Made by a program: the position numbers and the translations under genes. A stretch of 64,000 nucleotides of DNA, from positions 4,588,001 to 4,652,000 of the forward strand of contig NZ_CP132339.1 of NCBI RefSeq assembly GCF_030944405.1. Reading direction: 5' to 3'. Of this stretch, positions 43,452-53,171 are shown piece after piece. Every line of letters begins with the position of its first letter. Positions within the stretch are counted from its first letter, which is position 1. Under the pieces are notes generated by a model. The model saw only the letters and a list, made by a program, of their open reading frames with translations. It did no database searches and had not been told where the DNA came from. Source of the stretch: Janthinobacterium sp. J1-1 (GTDB taxonomy: Bacteria; Pseudomonadota; Gammaproteobacteria; Burkholderiales; Burkholderiaceae_D).

Positions 43452-45016
43452 GTTCCATCACCGCAGCATCTCCCCTTCCAGCCTCGGAGGACCCCACGCT
43501 GAACCGGCGCATGATCACGATCTCGATCATGCTCGCCACCATCATCCAGGCGCTCGACGGCACCATCGCCAACGTGGCCCTGCCGCACATGCAGGGCAGC
43601 TTGTCCGCCTCGCAAGACCAGATCACCTGGGTGCTGACCTCGTTTATCGTGGCGGCCGCGATTGCCACGCCGTTGACCGGCTGGCTGTGCGACCGCTTTG
43701 GCCAGAAGAAAACCTTTCTCGTCTCCGTAGCCGGTTTTACGATCGCCTCCGTGCTGTGCGGCCTGTCCGGCACTTTGTCCGAAATCGTTGCCGCCCGCCT
43801 GCTGCAGGGCGTATTCGGCGCGGCGCTGGTGCCGCTGTCGCAAGCCGTGCTGCTGGACATCAATCCGCGCGAAAAGCACGGCTCGGCCATGGCCATCTGG
43901 GGCATGGGCGTGATGATCGGCCCTATCCTGGGCCCCACCTTGGGTGGCTGGCTGACGGACAGCTATAGCTGGCGCTGGGTCTTCTTCATCAATATCCCGA
44001 TCGGCGCGATGGCCTTCTATGGCATCTGGCGCTATATCCGCAAGGACCCGCCGAACCGCCGCATGAATTTCGACATGTTCGGCTTTGCCACCCTCAGCCT
44101 GTCGATCGGCGCGCTGCAGATGCTGCTGGACCGGGGCGAGCAGAATGACTGGTTTTCGTCGACCGAAACGTGGATCGAGGCCATCGTGCTGGCCATGAGT
44201 TTGTGTTATTTCATCGCCCATACGGCCTTGCGTCCGGCCGGCAAGTCCTTCCTCGACTACCGGCTGCTGAAAAACTCGAACTATGTCAGCGGCCTGCTGT
44301 TCATCTTTATCGTCGGCCTGGTGCTGTTCGCTACCCGTGCGCTGACGCCGTCGATGCTGCAGGGGCTGATGAATTACCCGGCCGCGATTGCCGGCCTGGT
44401 GACGGCGCCCAGCGGCCTGGGCACCATGATGGCGATGCTGATCGTCGGCAAGCTCACCGGCAAGGTCGATACGCGCGTGCTGCTGGGCGTGGGGTTTTCG
44501 ATCACGGCCTTTTCGCTGTGGCAGATGGCCAATTTCACCCTGGACCTGGTGCCGAAGACCGTGGTGTGGAACGGCATTATCCAGGGCATCGGCCTGGGCC
44601 TGGTGTTCGTGCCGCTGAGCGCAGCCACCTTTGCCACCCTGTCGCCGCAGATGCGGGCGGAAGGCACGGCCATCTACAGCCTGGTGCGCAATATCGGCAG
44701 CAGTATCGGCATTGCGCTGGTGCAGACTTTACTGGTGCGTAATACGCAGATCGCCCATGCGTCGCTGACCGAACACATCAATATCGCCAACCCGGCCCTG
44801 CACGACCCGGCGGTCGCCAGCGTGTTCGACTTGTCATCCGGTGCGGGAATGGCGGCCCTGAATGGCGAGATCAACCGGCAGGCGTCGATGATCGCCTACC
44901 TCGATGATTTCTGGCTGATGATGTGGCTGACCATCCTGGTGCTGCCACTGCTGCTGCTGATCAAGCCACCGAAGAAAAACGCGCCCGTCGTGGTCGACCA
45001 CGCGGCGATGGAGTAA
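43448..45016 (+). CDS. emrB: DHA2 family MFS efflux pump, EmrB-like
   Basis: A 522-aa, 14-helix drug:H+ antiporter beginning at a GTG overlapping the marR stop. Signatures: LDGTIANVALPHMQGSLSAS (motif D1), WLCDRFGQKKTFLVSVAGFT (motif A) and GVMIGPILGPTLGGWLTDSY (motif C). With the downstream OMF and adaptor it forms an Emr-type tripartite pump. A later in-frame ATG near 43511 would remove only a short N-terminal segment. Confidence 0.92.
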   Translation: MSSITAASPLPASEDPTLNRRMITISIMLATIIQALDGTIANVALPHMQGSLSASQDQITWVLTSFIVAAAIATPLTGWLCDRFGQKKTFLVSVAGFTIASVLCGLSGTLSEIVAARLLQGVFGAALVPLSQAVLLDINPREKHGSAMAIWGMGVMIGPILGPTLGGWLTDSYSWRWVFFINIPIGAMAFYGIWRYIRKDPPNRRMNFDMFGFATLSLSIGALQMLLDRGEQNDWFSSTETWIEAIVLAMSLCYFIAHTALRPAGKSFLDYRLLKNSNYVSGLLFIFIVGLVLFATRALTPSMLQGLMNYPAAIAGLVTAPSGLGTMMAMLIVGKLTGKVDTRVLLGVGFSITAFSLWQMANFTLDLVPKTVVWNGIIQGIGLGLVFVPLSAATFATLSPQMRAEGTAIYSLVRNIGSSIGIALVQTLLVRNTQIAHASLTEHINIANPALHDPAVASVFDLSSGAGMAALNGEINRQASMIAYLDDFWLMMWLTILVLPLLLLIKPPKKNAPVVVDHAAME

Positions 45017-45021
45017 CCATC

Positions 45022-46467
45022 ATGTCCAGGAAACCAACCATGAAGCTTTCCCTTGTTGTGCTTGCGCTGGCCCTGGCCGGCTGCGCCAGCATTCCGCCAG
45101 ACACCCATGTATTGCCGCAGCAGGATCTGGCGACAAAGCAGCTGGCGTCCGATATCCACCTGGCCAGCGAAGGCTGGCCGGCCGCCCAGTGGTGGCGCCA
45201 GTTCCAGGACAGTCAACTCGACGGCCTGATCGAACAGGCGCTGTCCGCCAGCCCCAGCCTGGACGTGGCCAATACCCGCATCGGCTCGGCCTTGTCCGCT
45301 TTCGACTACCAGCATGCGGACCGCGACCCGCGCGTGGACGTCAACGCCAGCATCAACCGCCAGCGCTATTCGGCCCATGGCCTGACGCCCGCGCCGATCG
45401 GCGGCAATTACTACAACGAGGCGGCCGTCACGGTGCAAGCCCATTACGACCTCGACTGGTGGGGCAAGCACAAGGCGCAGATCGCGTCGGCCCTCGGTGA
45501 AGTCAACGCGCGCCGCGCCGAGTATGCGATGGCCGAACAGATGCTGGCGGCCGAAATCGCCCGCCATTACTTCAGCATGCAAAACAGCTGGGCCCGCATG
45601 GACAATCTGCATGCGCTGGTGGCCTTGCAGCAAGCCCTGGTGACGGACAAGGAAAAGCGCATCGCCAACGGCCTGGGGGTCAACGACGACCATCTGTCCG
45701 CGCAAACGCGCTTGAGCCTGATCGAGCAGCAGATCGCCTTGCTGGAAACCCAGATCGTTACCGAACGCGAAGCGCTGCGGGCGCTGCTCGGTGCGGACGG
45801 CACGGCGCTGGCCAGCCTGCAATTGCGCGAAGCGCAAGCCTTGCCGCATATGCTGCCCGGCAAGCTGGGCATGGAGCTGCTGGCGCGCCGGCCCGACCTG
45901 CAGGCGGCACGCTGGCGGGTGGAAGCGTCGCTGAACCGCATCGAAGCGTCGCAGGCCGCGTTCCACCCCGATATCGACCTGGGCGCATCGTTCGGCCTCG
46001 ATGCGATCCGGCTCGGCAAGCTGCTCGAAGCCGGCAGCCGCACCCTGTTCGTCGGTCCGGCTTTATCTCTGCCGCTGTTCGACAGCGGCCGCCTGCAGGC
46101 GCAGTTGAATGGCGCGCGCAGCGAACGCAATGAGCTGATCGCCGACTATAACCAGAACGTGTTCAATGTGGTGCGTGACGTGGCCCAGGCCGGCGCCAGG
46201 ATCCAGGGCGTGGAAAACCAGCTGCGCCTGCAGGGCGAGAGCCTGCGCGCCAGCGAGGCGCAGCTGCGCAATGCCAACGCCCGCTTGAAACAAGGCCTGG
46301 CCGACCGCGCCACCGTGCTCAATGCGGAAATGACCGTGCGCGGCCAGGTGGACCTGGGCATGCAATTGCAGAACCAGCGCCAGAACGCGGAAATCAACCT
46401 GAACGTGGCACTGGGCGGCGGCTACCGCGGCGCCAGCGATTTTGCTTCCACAACAACTACCAAATAA
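45022..46467 (+). CDS. NodT/OprM-family outer membrane efflux lipoprotein
   Basis: A 481-aa TolC-like outer-membrane channel with a lipoprotein signal (MKLSLVVLALALAGC, lipobox ALAG-C); the ATG at 45022 has GGAG nearby and the one at 45040 is an alternative. SNARE-like OMF repeats are visible: QWWRQFQDSQLDGLIEQALS and again in the C-terminal half (LLARRPDLQAARWRVEASLN, then QAQLNGARSERNELIADYNQ). Completes the pump as the outer-membrane duct. Confidence 0.92.
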   Translation: MSRKPTMKLSLVVLALALAGCASIPPDTHVLPQQDLATKQLASDIHLASEGWPAAQWWRQFQDSQLDGLIEQALSASPSLDVANTRIGSALSAFDYQHADRDPRVDVNASINRQRYSAHGLTPAPIGGNYYNEAAVTVQAHYDLDWWGKHKAQIASALGEVNARRAEYAMAEQMLAAEIARHYFSMQNSWARMDNLHALVALQQALVTDKEKRIANGLGVNDDHLSAQTRLSLIEQQIALLETQIVTEREALRALLGADGTALASLQLREAQALPHMLPGKLGMELLARRPDLQAARWRVEASLNRIEASQAAFHPDIDLGASFGLDAIRLGKLLEAGSRTLFVGPALSLPLFDSGRLQAQLNGARSERNELIADYNQNVFNVVRDVAQAGARIQGVENQLRLQGESLRASEAQLRNANARLKQGLADRATVLNAEMTVRGQVDLGMQLQNQRQNAEINLNVALGGGYRGASDFASTTTTK

Positions 46468-46485
46468 TCCATCAGAGAACCGACC

Positions 46486-47646
46486 ATGAGCACCGACAAC
46501 AATATCGCTACTGAAAACCCCGGCAAGCGCAAGACCGTGCTGATCGCCATTACTGCAGCCTTCGTGCTGGCCGGCCTGGGCTGGGCCGTGTATTACAACC
46601 TGGTGTGGTCCAAAGAGGAAGTCACCGACAACGCCTATGTGGGCGGCAACCTGGTGACCCTGTCGGCCCAGGTGACGGGCAATGTCGATGAAATCCGCGC
46701 CGACGAAACGCAGATGGTAAAAGCCGGCGCGCCGCTGATTACCCTGAACGCCATCGATGCGGACCTGGCCCTGCGCCAGGCCGAAGCGCGGCTGGGCAAT
46801 ATCGTGCGCCAGGAGCGTGAGCGCTATTCCAGCGTGGCGCAATACGACGCCGTGATCGAGCAGCGCCGCCTGGCCTTGAGCACGGCCCAGGGCAATCTGT
46901 CGCGCCGCGCGCCGCTGGCGCTTGACCACACGATTTCCGGCGAAGACCTGGCCCATGCGAAACAGGCGGTCGACGATGCGAAAGCGGCCCTGATCGTTGC
47001 CCAGCGCCAGGCCGAGTCCGCCAAGGCCGGCGTGGCCGGCGTGAGCCTGGCCAGCCATCCGGCCGTATTGTCCGCCAAGGGCGACGTGGTGCAAGCCTGG
47101 CTGGCCGTGCGCCGCAATGCCGTGATTGCCCCGGTCTCGGGTTACGTGGCCAAGCGCAGCGTGCAGCTGGGCAGCCATGTCACGCCCGGCACGCCGCTGA
47201 TGTCGATCGTGCCGCTGGACCAGCTGTGGATTGACGCCAATTTCAAGGAATCGGAATTGCGTAATATCCGCATCGGACAACGCGCCACGATAGAAACCGA
47301 TCTGTACGGCAGCAAGGTGGTGTATCACGGCAAGGTGCTGGGCATGTCGGCCGGCACCGGCAGCGCATTTTCCCTGTTGCCGGCACAGAATGCCACCGGC
47401 AACTGGATCAAGGTGGTGCAACGCGTGCCGGTGCGCATCACCCTGGACCCGAAAGAACTGGCCGCCCATCCGCTGCGCATCGGCCTGTCCACCACCGTGA
47501 CCGTGGACACCAGTCACGCGGAAGGCGCGACCCTGGACCAGCCGATGGTGGCGTCGGCCTTGTACACCACCAGGGCATTGAGCCAGCCGGTGGCGGATGC
47601 GGAGAAGATTGCCGATACGATTATTGCGCAGAATTTGGCGCATTAA
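46486..47646 (+). CDS. emrA: EmrA/HlyD-type membrane fusion protein
   Basis: A 386-aa periplasmic adaptor: one N-terminal helix (VLIAITAAFVLAGLGWAVYY, about 15-35), lipoyl/biotinyl halves VTDNAYVGGNLVTLSAQVTG and VIAPVSGYVAKRSVQLGSHV, and an intervening alpha-hairpin. It bridges the EmrB-like pump and the outer-membrane channel. Last gene of the operon; a REP-like element begins 20 nt after its stop. Confidence 0.93.
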   Translation: MSTDNNIATENPGKRKTVLIAITAAFVLAGLGWAVYYNLVWSKEEVTDNAYVGGNLVTLSAQVTGNVDEIRADETQMVKAGAPLITLNAIDADLALRQAEARLGNIVRQERERYSSVAQYDAVIEQRRLALSTAQGNLSRRAPLALDHTISGEDLAHAKQAVDDAKAALIVAQRQAESAKAGVAGVSLASHPAVLSAKGDVVQAWLAVRRNAVIAPVSGYVAKRSVQLGSHVTPGTPLMSIVPLDQLWIDANFKESELRNIRIGQRATIETDLYGSKVVYHGKVLGMSAGTGSAFSLLPAQNATGNWIKVVQRVPVRITLDPKELAAHPLRIGLSTTVTVDTSHAEGATLDQPMVASALYTTRALSQPVADAEKIADTIIAQNLAH

Positions 47647-47665
47647 GCACCAGCGTGATAAAACC

Positions 47666-47775
47666 GTAAGTCGGATTAGGTGGGGCCGCCGAGGCCAAAG
47701 GCCGTAATCCACAACATTGTTGGCCGAGGCCGGTGGTGTTGTCGGATTACGCGCTTGCGCGCTAATCCGACCTAC
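47666..47775. repeat. REP/BIME-like inverted repeat, second copy
   Basis: A 110-bp element starting GTAAGTCGGATTAG and ending CTAATCCGACCTAC, related to 14594-14687. Between the ends lie GGCCGCCGAGGCC, ACAACATTGTTG and TTGTCGGATTACGCGC. It separates the convergent emrA-like and fusA genes; its right end supplies the TAG stop of fusA (47772-47774). Confidence 0.85.
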
Positions 47776-49877
47776 CTGGTTTTTCCTGCGGCTACTTGGT
47801 CAAGAATATGCTTCGGCACGGCCGCATAATGCTTGAACTCCATGGTATAGGTCGCCCTGCCCTGCGTCAGCGAACGCAGGGTGGTGGAGTAGCCGAACAT
47901 CTCGGCCAGCGGCACCAGCGCGCGCACGATGCGGCCCGAACCGCCGGGGATATCGTCGACGCCCTGCACCATGCCGCGCCGCGCCGTCAGGTCGCCCATC
48001 ACATTGCCCATGAAGTCTTCCGGCGTTTCCGCCTCGACCTGCATCATCGGTTCCAGCAACACGGGCGCGGCCTTGCGCATGCCGTCCTTGAAGGCAATCG
48101 AGCCGGCCATGCGGAACGCGTTTTCGTTCGAGTCGACGTCGTGGTAGGAACCGAAAGTCAGGGTGGCTTTCACGTCGACCACCGGGTAGCCGGCCAGAAC
48201 GCCTGATTTCAGGGTTTCAATGATGCCCTTGTCGACGGCGGGTATGAATTCGCGCGGCACCACGCCGCCCTTGATGGCGTCGACAAACTGGTAGCCGGTG
48301 CCCGGTTCCAAAGGTTCGAGTTTCAAGACCACGTGGCCGTACTGGCCGCGTCCGCCCGACTGCTTGACGAACTTGCCTTCGATATCCTCGACCATGCGCG
48401 TGATGGTTTCGCGGTAGGCCACCTGCGGCTTGCCCACATTGGCTTCGACGCCGAATTCGCGCCGCATGCGGTCGACCAGGATCTCCAGGTGCAGCTCGCC
48501 CATGCCCGACATGATGGTCTGGCCCGATTCCTCGTCCGTATGCACGCGGAAGGATGGGTCCTCCTGCGCCAGCCGGTTCAGGGCGATGCCCATCTTTTCC
48601 TGGTCGGGCTTGGTTTTCGGCTCCACCGCCTGCGAAATGACGGGTTCCGGGAAAATCATTTTTTCCAGCACGATGATATGGTCGATCGCGCACAGGGTGT
48701 CCCCGGTGGTCACTGCTTTCAGGCCGACGGCGGCGGCGATGTCGCCCGCATACACTTCCTTGATTTCCTTGCGTTCATTCGCATGCATCTGCAGGATGCG
48801 GCCCAGCCGCTCGCGCGCGCTCTTGGTGGGGTTGTACACCATGTCGCCCGAGTTGACCACGCCGGAATACACGCGGAAAAACGTCAGCTGGCCGACGAAG
48901 GGGTCGGTCATGATCTTGAAGGCCAGCGCCGAAAAATGTTCGTTGTCGGCCGGGTGGCGTTCCACTTCGTTGTCGTGCTCGTCATGGCCCATGATGGGCG
49001 GCACTTCGACGGGCGACGGCAGGTAGTCGATCACCGCGTCCAGCATGGCCTGCACGCCCTTGTTCTTGAAAGCGCTGCCGCACAGCATGGGCACGATTTC
49101 ATTGCGGATGGTGCGCGCGCGCAAGGCCTGCTTGAGTTCGTCTTCGGAAAATGCCCCGCCGTCCAGGTAGCGCTCGGTAAATGCGGGCGTTGCCTCGGCC
49201 GCCTGCTCCACCAGCTTGTCGTGCCATTCCTGCGCCTGGCCTTGCAGCTCGGCCGGAATATCGCCATACGTGAACTGCACGCCCTGGCTGGCGTCGTCCC
49301 AGGTAATCGCACGCATTTTTACCAGATCGATCACGCCCGTAAAATGGTCTTCGGCGCCGATCGGCAGCTGGATCGGTACCGCCACGCCTTTCAGGCGGTC
49401 GCGGATCTGCTGGCGCACGCGTAAAAAGTCCGCGCCGACCCGGTCCATCTTGTTGATGAAGGCGATGCGCGGCACATGGTATTTGTTGGCCTGGCGCCAG
49501 ACCGTTTCCGATTGCGGCTGCACCCCGCCGACGGCGTCATACACCATCACGGCGCCGTCGAGCACGCGCATCGAACGTTCCACCTCGATCGTGAAGTCCA
49601 CATGGCCGGGCGTGTCGATGATATTGATGCGGTGTTCGGGGAAGTTGCCGGCCATGCCTTTCCAGAAGGCGGTGGTGGCGGCCGAGGTGATGGTGATGCC
49701 CCGCTCCTGTTCCTGCTCCATCCAGTCCATGGTGGCCGCGCCATTGTGCACTTCGCCGATCTTGTGATTGACGCCCGTATAGAACAGGATGCGCTCGGTG
49801 GTGGTGGTCTTGCCGGCATCGATATGGGCGCTGATGCCGATATTGCGGTAGCGTTCGATGGGGGTTCTGCGGGTCAT
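47772..49877 (-). CDS. fusA: Elongation factor G (stand-alone paralogue)
   Basis: A 701-aa translational GTPase of full length. G1 [20 protein letters not shown], switch [20 protein letters not shown] and [26 protein letters not shown], and domain [22 protein letters not shown]. Start at the ATG (49875-49877) with AAGGAG upstream. It is not flanked by rpsL, rpsG or tuf, so it is a second-type EF-G copy outside the str operon, if the genome has the usual one too. It promotes ribosomal translocation and/or recycling. Confidence 0.94.
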   Translation of the reverse strand: MTRRTPIERYRNIGISAHIDAGKTTTTERILFYTGVNHKIGEVHNGAATMDWMEQEQERGITITSAATTAFWKGMAGNFPEHRINIIDTPGHVDFTIEVERSMRVLDGAVMVYDAVGGVQPQSETVWRQANKYHVPRIAFINKMDRVGADFLRVRQQIRDRLKGVAVPIQLPIGAEDHFTGVIDLVKMRAITWDDASQGVQFTYGDIPAELQGQAQEWHDKLVEQAAEATPAFTERYLDGGAFSEDELKQALRARTIRNEIVPMLCGSAFKNKGVQAMLDAVIDYLPSPVEVPPIMGHDEHDNEVERHPADNEHFSALAFKIMTDPFVGQLTFFRVYSGVVNSGDMVYNPTKSARERLGRILQMHANERKEIKEVYAGDIAAAVGLKAVTTGDTLCAIDHIIVLEKMIFPEPVISQAVEPKTKPDQEKMGIALNRLAQEDPSFRVHTDEESGQTIMSGMGELHLEILVDRMRREFGVEANVGKPQVAYRETITRMVEDIEGKFVKQSGGRGQYGHVVLKLEPLEPGTGYQFVDAIKGGVVPREFIPAVDKGIIETLKSGVLAGYPVVDVKATLTFGSYHDVDSNENAFRMAGSIAFKDGMRKAAPVLLEPMMQVEAETPEDFMGNVMGDLTARRGMVQGVDDIPGGSGRIVRALVPLAEMFGYSTTLRSLTQGRATYTMEFKHYAAVPKHILDQVAAGKTR

Positions 49878-50114
49878 CACACTCTCCTTGCCAGGGCCGG
49901 GAAAATCAACGATGCGGATCTTTCAGTGTAGCAGACAAGGCCCACAAGCATGCAAGCGGCCAAGTGTTTACCATGCGTACAACACACCATGGGGTGCGCA
50001 CGCCAGCGGGCCGGAATAAACGGGGCTTTCAGATATACTTTCCGGTGAATAAGATTAACAAAGTTTAATCTAGATCAAAACGCGCTGCATTCACCGACCT
50101 GTCCCTTTAGCCCT

Positions 50115-51233
50115 ATGAAAATCGATCCAAGAAAAATAATTATTTGCACGCTGCTGGCCTCGCCAGCCTTTGCCATGGCCGGCGAACTGGAACAACAAAT
50201 GCAGCGTTGCGCCGTGCTCGGCGACGCCAGCGCCCGCCTGGGCTGCTTCGACGTGCTGGCCAAGGCCGTGGAAGAAGCGACCATCGCCACCGGCGGCAAT
50301 GCGCATGCCACCGGCGCCACCCTGGCCGTGGCGGGCGCCGCCACGCCAAGCACGGCGGCCAATCCGGCCGGCGTGGCCACCCCGGAAGCCGTCAATGCGG
50401 CCGTGCCCGCCGTCGCCCAGACTGGCGCGGCGCCACCGGAGGCGCCGATTTCGCGCGTGACGCAGTTGTGGGAGCTGGACGATCCATCGAAGCGCGGCAT
50501 GTTCAATATCCGCCCGCACCGCGACAATTATTTGTTGCTGGCCAATTACAGCAACGCCTCGAACGACCAGCCGTTCAAGGAATTCACGCCGGGCGGCGTC
50601 GAGACCCAGCACGTGGAACTGACGTACCAGCTGAGTTTCAAGATGAAGATGCTGGAGGATATCGCCTCCACGCCGATCGACCTGTGGTTCGGCTATACCC
50701 AGCAAAGTTTCTGGCAGGCGTATAACCGCAAGGCGTCGAGCCCGTTCCGCGAGACCAACTACCAGCCGGAAATGATGCTGGTGATGCCGATCAACAAGCG
50801 CTTTGCCGGCGTGGATTTCCGCTATGCCAACCTGGGCTTTGTGCACCAGTCGAATGGCCAGACTTCGACCCTGTCGCGCAGCTGGAACCGCGTGTATGCG
50901 GAACTGGGCATGGAACGCGACAACCTTGCCGTCACGGCGCGCTACTGGAAGCGTCTGGACAACAGCAAGTCGGACAATGACAATATCGACATCATCGACT
51001 ACATGGGCCACGGCGACGTGCGCGTCAGCTACCGCAACGACGGCCATGAATTCTCGGCCACCTTGCGCCGCAACTTCAGCAAGAACCATGGCTCGGTGCA
51101 GGCAGGCTGGGCTTTCCCGGTGAAAGCCAACCTGAAAGGCTATCTGCAGCTGTTTTCCGGTTACGGCCAGAGCCTGATCGATTACAACTATTCGCAGAAG
51201 TCGATCGGCGGCGGTTTCCTGGTCGATTTCTGA
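50115..51233 (+). CDS. pldA: Outer membrane phospholipase A1 PldA (OMPLA)
   Basis: A 372-aa outer-membrane enzyme with a signal peptide ending after about residue 22 (ASPAFAMAGE). A Cys-containing segment (QQMQRCAVLGDASARLGCFD) and an Ala/Thr/Pro-rich linker of about 60 residues precede the barrel. The catalytic signature is NLGFVHQSNGQTSTLSRSWN (His and Ser of the His/Ser/Asn triad). The chain ends in a C-terminal aromatic (GGGFLVDF). It hydrolyses phospholipids that reach the outer leaflet, upon dimerisation and calcium binding. A terminator follows. Confidence 0.94.
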   Translation: MKIDPRKIIICTLLASPAFAMAGELEQQMQRCAVLGDASARLGCFDVLAKAVEEATIATGGNAHATGATLAVAGAATPSTAANPAGVATPEAVNAAVPAVAQTGAAPPEAPISRVTQLWELDDPSKRGMFNIRPHRDNYLLLANYSNASNDQPFKEFTPGGVETQHVELTYQLSFKMKMLEDIASTPIDLWFGYTQQSFWQAYNRKASSPFRETNYQPEMMLVMPINKRFAGVDFRYANLGFVHQSNGQTSTLSRSWNRVYAELGMERDNLAVTARYWKRLDNSKSDNDNIDIIDYMGHGDVRVSYRNDGHEFSATLRRNFSKNHGSVQAGWAFPVKANLKGYLQLFSGYGQSLIDYNYSQKSIGGGFLVDF

Positions 51234-51249
51234 TCAATTTACACAATGC

Positions 51250-51276
51250 AAAAATGGCGCCGACGGCGCCATTTTT
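51250..51276. terminator. Bidirectional rho-independent terminator
   Basis: Inverted repeat AAAAATGGCGCCG-A-CGGCGCCATTTTT between pldA and the convergent small membrane protein gene. Confidence 0.9.
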
Positions 51277-51290
51277 TATGCAAGACAAGA

Positions 51291-51491
51291 TCAGCGGCGG
51301 CTACCGCCACCCAGCACCCGCGCCGGCAGCATCACGATGGCGCGCAGCAATTCGAATACGCCTTCGACGCCGATGCCGATCAGGCGGAACGGCAGCAGGA
51401 TCAGCCAGGCCAGCGGATACAGCACGAGGGCCAGCAAGGCCAGCGGCCAGCACACGATCAACAGCAGCAGCCACAGCACGAATCCAAGCAT
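51291..51491 (-). CDS. Small membrane protein
   Basis: A 66-aa protein almost entirely hydrophobic (MLGFVLWLLLLIVCWPLALL, then LVLYPLAWLILLPFRLIGIG) with a basic C-terminus (GGGSRR). It contains one or two membrane helices. A GGGAGAC ribosome site is present about six bases upstream of the ATG. No family assignment; the stop lies just beyond the shared terminator. Confidence 0.7.
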   Translation of the reverse strand: MLGFVLWLLLLIVCWPLALLALVLYPLAWLILLPFRLIGIGVEGVFELLRAIVMLPARVLGGGSRR

Positions 51492-51658
51492 TGTCGTCTC
51501 CCGAAATAAATGTGCGGAGCAAGCCGCGCTTGCCCCGCTACCGAGACACCACTATAAAAACATGCTGGCGTTGCGGCAACGGCAATGCGACGGAATGCAG
51601 GCTGGCGCGACGGGAGGAAGAAAAACGGGAATGGACGGCGGCCGCTGGTTGTCCGGGC

Positions 51659-51907
51659 CTATTGCCCGACGCAGATCACTTTGGTGACGTATTCGTGGGC
51701 GTTGGGCTTTTTACTGGTGGCCCATTTGATGGCCTGGTTGGCTTCGGTAATCGTCATGACGGTCGCCTTGTCCTTTGATTTGATAAAGGATACGCCCTCG
51801 AAGACGCCTTCCTTGCTGCGCATGACCTTGGCAAATACGGGCGGCCTGGTTTCACCGTCGCTGATTTTGTTTTGCTGTACGAGGTAGCGCTGATCGATCT
51901 GTTCCAT
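51659..51907 (-). CDS. Hypothetical protein
   Basis: An 82-aa protein from the ATG at 51905-51907 (MEQIDQRYLVQQNKISDGET). It is Lys-rich with a regular alpha/beta pattern (VFEGVSFIKSKDKATVMTIT) and a C-terminal Cys (VICVGQ). No signal peptide or known motif. An ATG at 51937 in frame is a less likely start. Function unknown. Confidence 0.6.
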   Translation of the reverse strand: MEQIDQRYLVQQNKISDGETRPPVFAKVMRSKEGVFEGVSFIKSKDKATVMTITEANQAIKWATSKKPNAHEYVTKVICVGQ

Positions 51908-52007
51908 AGTAATAAAGCTGTCCGGTGGGTAAAACACGGAATATACCCTGAATGGCGCAACGCCGCAGGAGGAAATGCTGCGGCGTTGCCATCGTCACAA
52001 TGCAGCG

Positions 52008-52931
52008 TCAGGCGTAGACGACCGTCTGCGGGGCCGGCTGCAGGTTGACGTCGTACAGCACCTGCACGTTCATCGAGGCCTCCAGCGAAGGAATCGAGCC
52101 GCCGGCGCGGTACTGGAAGCTCACTTGCAGCACGTCGCCCGCCTTCACCGTCATGGCCTGCGGCAATGGCAGGCACATATAGTGATTCAGCCAGTCGATG
52201 GTGGTCGAACGCTCGGGCACCACCGCCAGGATATTCTTGGTCACGAAACGCAGGGCGTTCAAGGTACCGCTGCGCTCGACGACAAACTTGCCGTCAAAGC
52301 CGAACAAGGTGTCGGTCGGCTGCGTAAAATCGATGATGCTGTAGACGGCCGGCGGCGCCAGTTCCAGCACGCCAGGGTGGATCGCCGTGGTTTCCTGGAA
52401 TTGCACGATCGGCGCATAAAAACCTTCGAAATCGTATTCCTGCTGCATCGGCTGCACCGCCATGATCACCGCTTCCGGCACAAACAGCGGCAGCGGTCCG
52501 CCAAAGCGGGCCAGGTAGCGGCGCTTGAACGATTCGATCACTTCCACCTGCTTTTCGCGCAGCATGCCGACATGGATCATCTCGCAGATGACGACGTCGA
52601 CCGGCTCGGGCGGCAGGTACTCGAAGGCGTCGGCATGCACGACTTCGACTTTTTCGCCATTGGCGTTGAGGGCGAGCATCTTGCGCGCTTCCTTGACCAT
52701 GTCCGGATTGAACTCCACGCACCAGACCTTGTCGGCCTTGGCTGCCGCGAAGCACGACAGCACGCCGGTGCCGCCGCCCAGTTCCAGCACCTTCATGCCC
52801 GGCTTGACCGCATAATCGATGGCCGACTTGAAGCCATGCATGCGGTTCTGGTCCATCAGCATATTGTGATGGTAATGCACGGGGATGAATTGCCCCAGAT
52901 AACAACTCTCGATCTCGCGTTCATTCAGCAT
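52008..52931 (-). CDS. PRMT-like class I SAM methyltransferase
   Basis: A 307-aa protein with a Rossmann methyltransferase domain: motif I MKVLELGGGTGVLSCFAAAK, acidic VWCVEFNPDM, motif II VEVVHADAFEYLPPEPVDVV, and CEMIHVGMLREKQVEVIESF at the position of the PRMT double-E loop (here a single Glu). The C-terminal half is a beta-barrel-like segment (YSIIDFTQPTDTLFGFDGKF) as in protein arginine methyltransferases. Start 52931 is preferred because AGGAC lies six bases upstream; 52943 is possible. Substrate unknown. Confidence 0.82.
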   Translation of the reverse strand: MLNEREIESCYLGQFIPVHYHHNMLMDQNRMHGFKSAIDYAVKPGMKVLELGGGTGVLSCFAAAKADKVWCVEFNPDMVKEARKMLALNANGEKVEVVHADAFEYLPPEPVDVVICEMIHVGMLREKQVEVIESFKRRYLARFGGPLPLFVPEAVIMAVQPMQQEYDFEGFYAPIVQFQETTAIHPGVLELAPPAVYSIIDFTQPTDTLFGFDGKFVVERSGTLNALRFVTKNILAVVPERSTTIDWLNHYMCLPLPQAMTVKAGDVLQVSFQYRAGGSIPSLEASMNVQVLYDVNLQPAPQTVVYA

Positions 52932-53171
52932 GGGTGTCCTCATGGGGGCTGGTTCCGTGTTCGGTTCGATTTTGTCGTTCCAGAAAGCAGTGACATCGCA
53001 TGGGCTGCGTGCGGGCCGGCGGCAAAACAGCCGGCGCCTGGCGTAAAAGGGACTGCCCATTGCGTGACTCCTGATTAATGCGACACAGGCATTATCGTCA
53101 ATCAGGATCAAACACCATCGGCGGAGATGAGGGGGAATTCCGTGCCAGTTCGGAAATGGTTGCCGGCCGCT

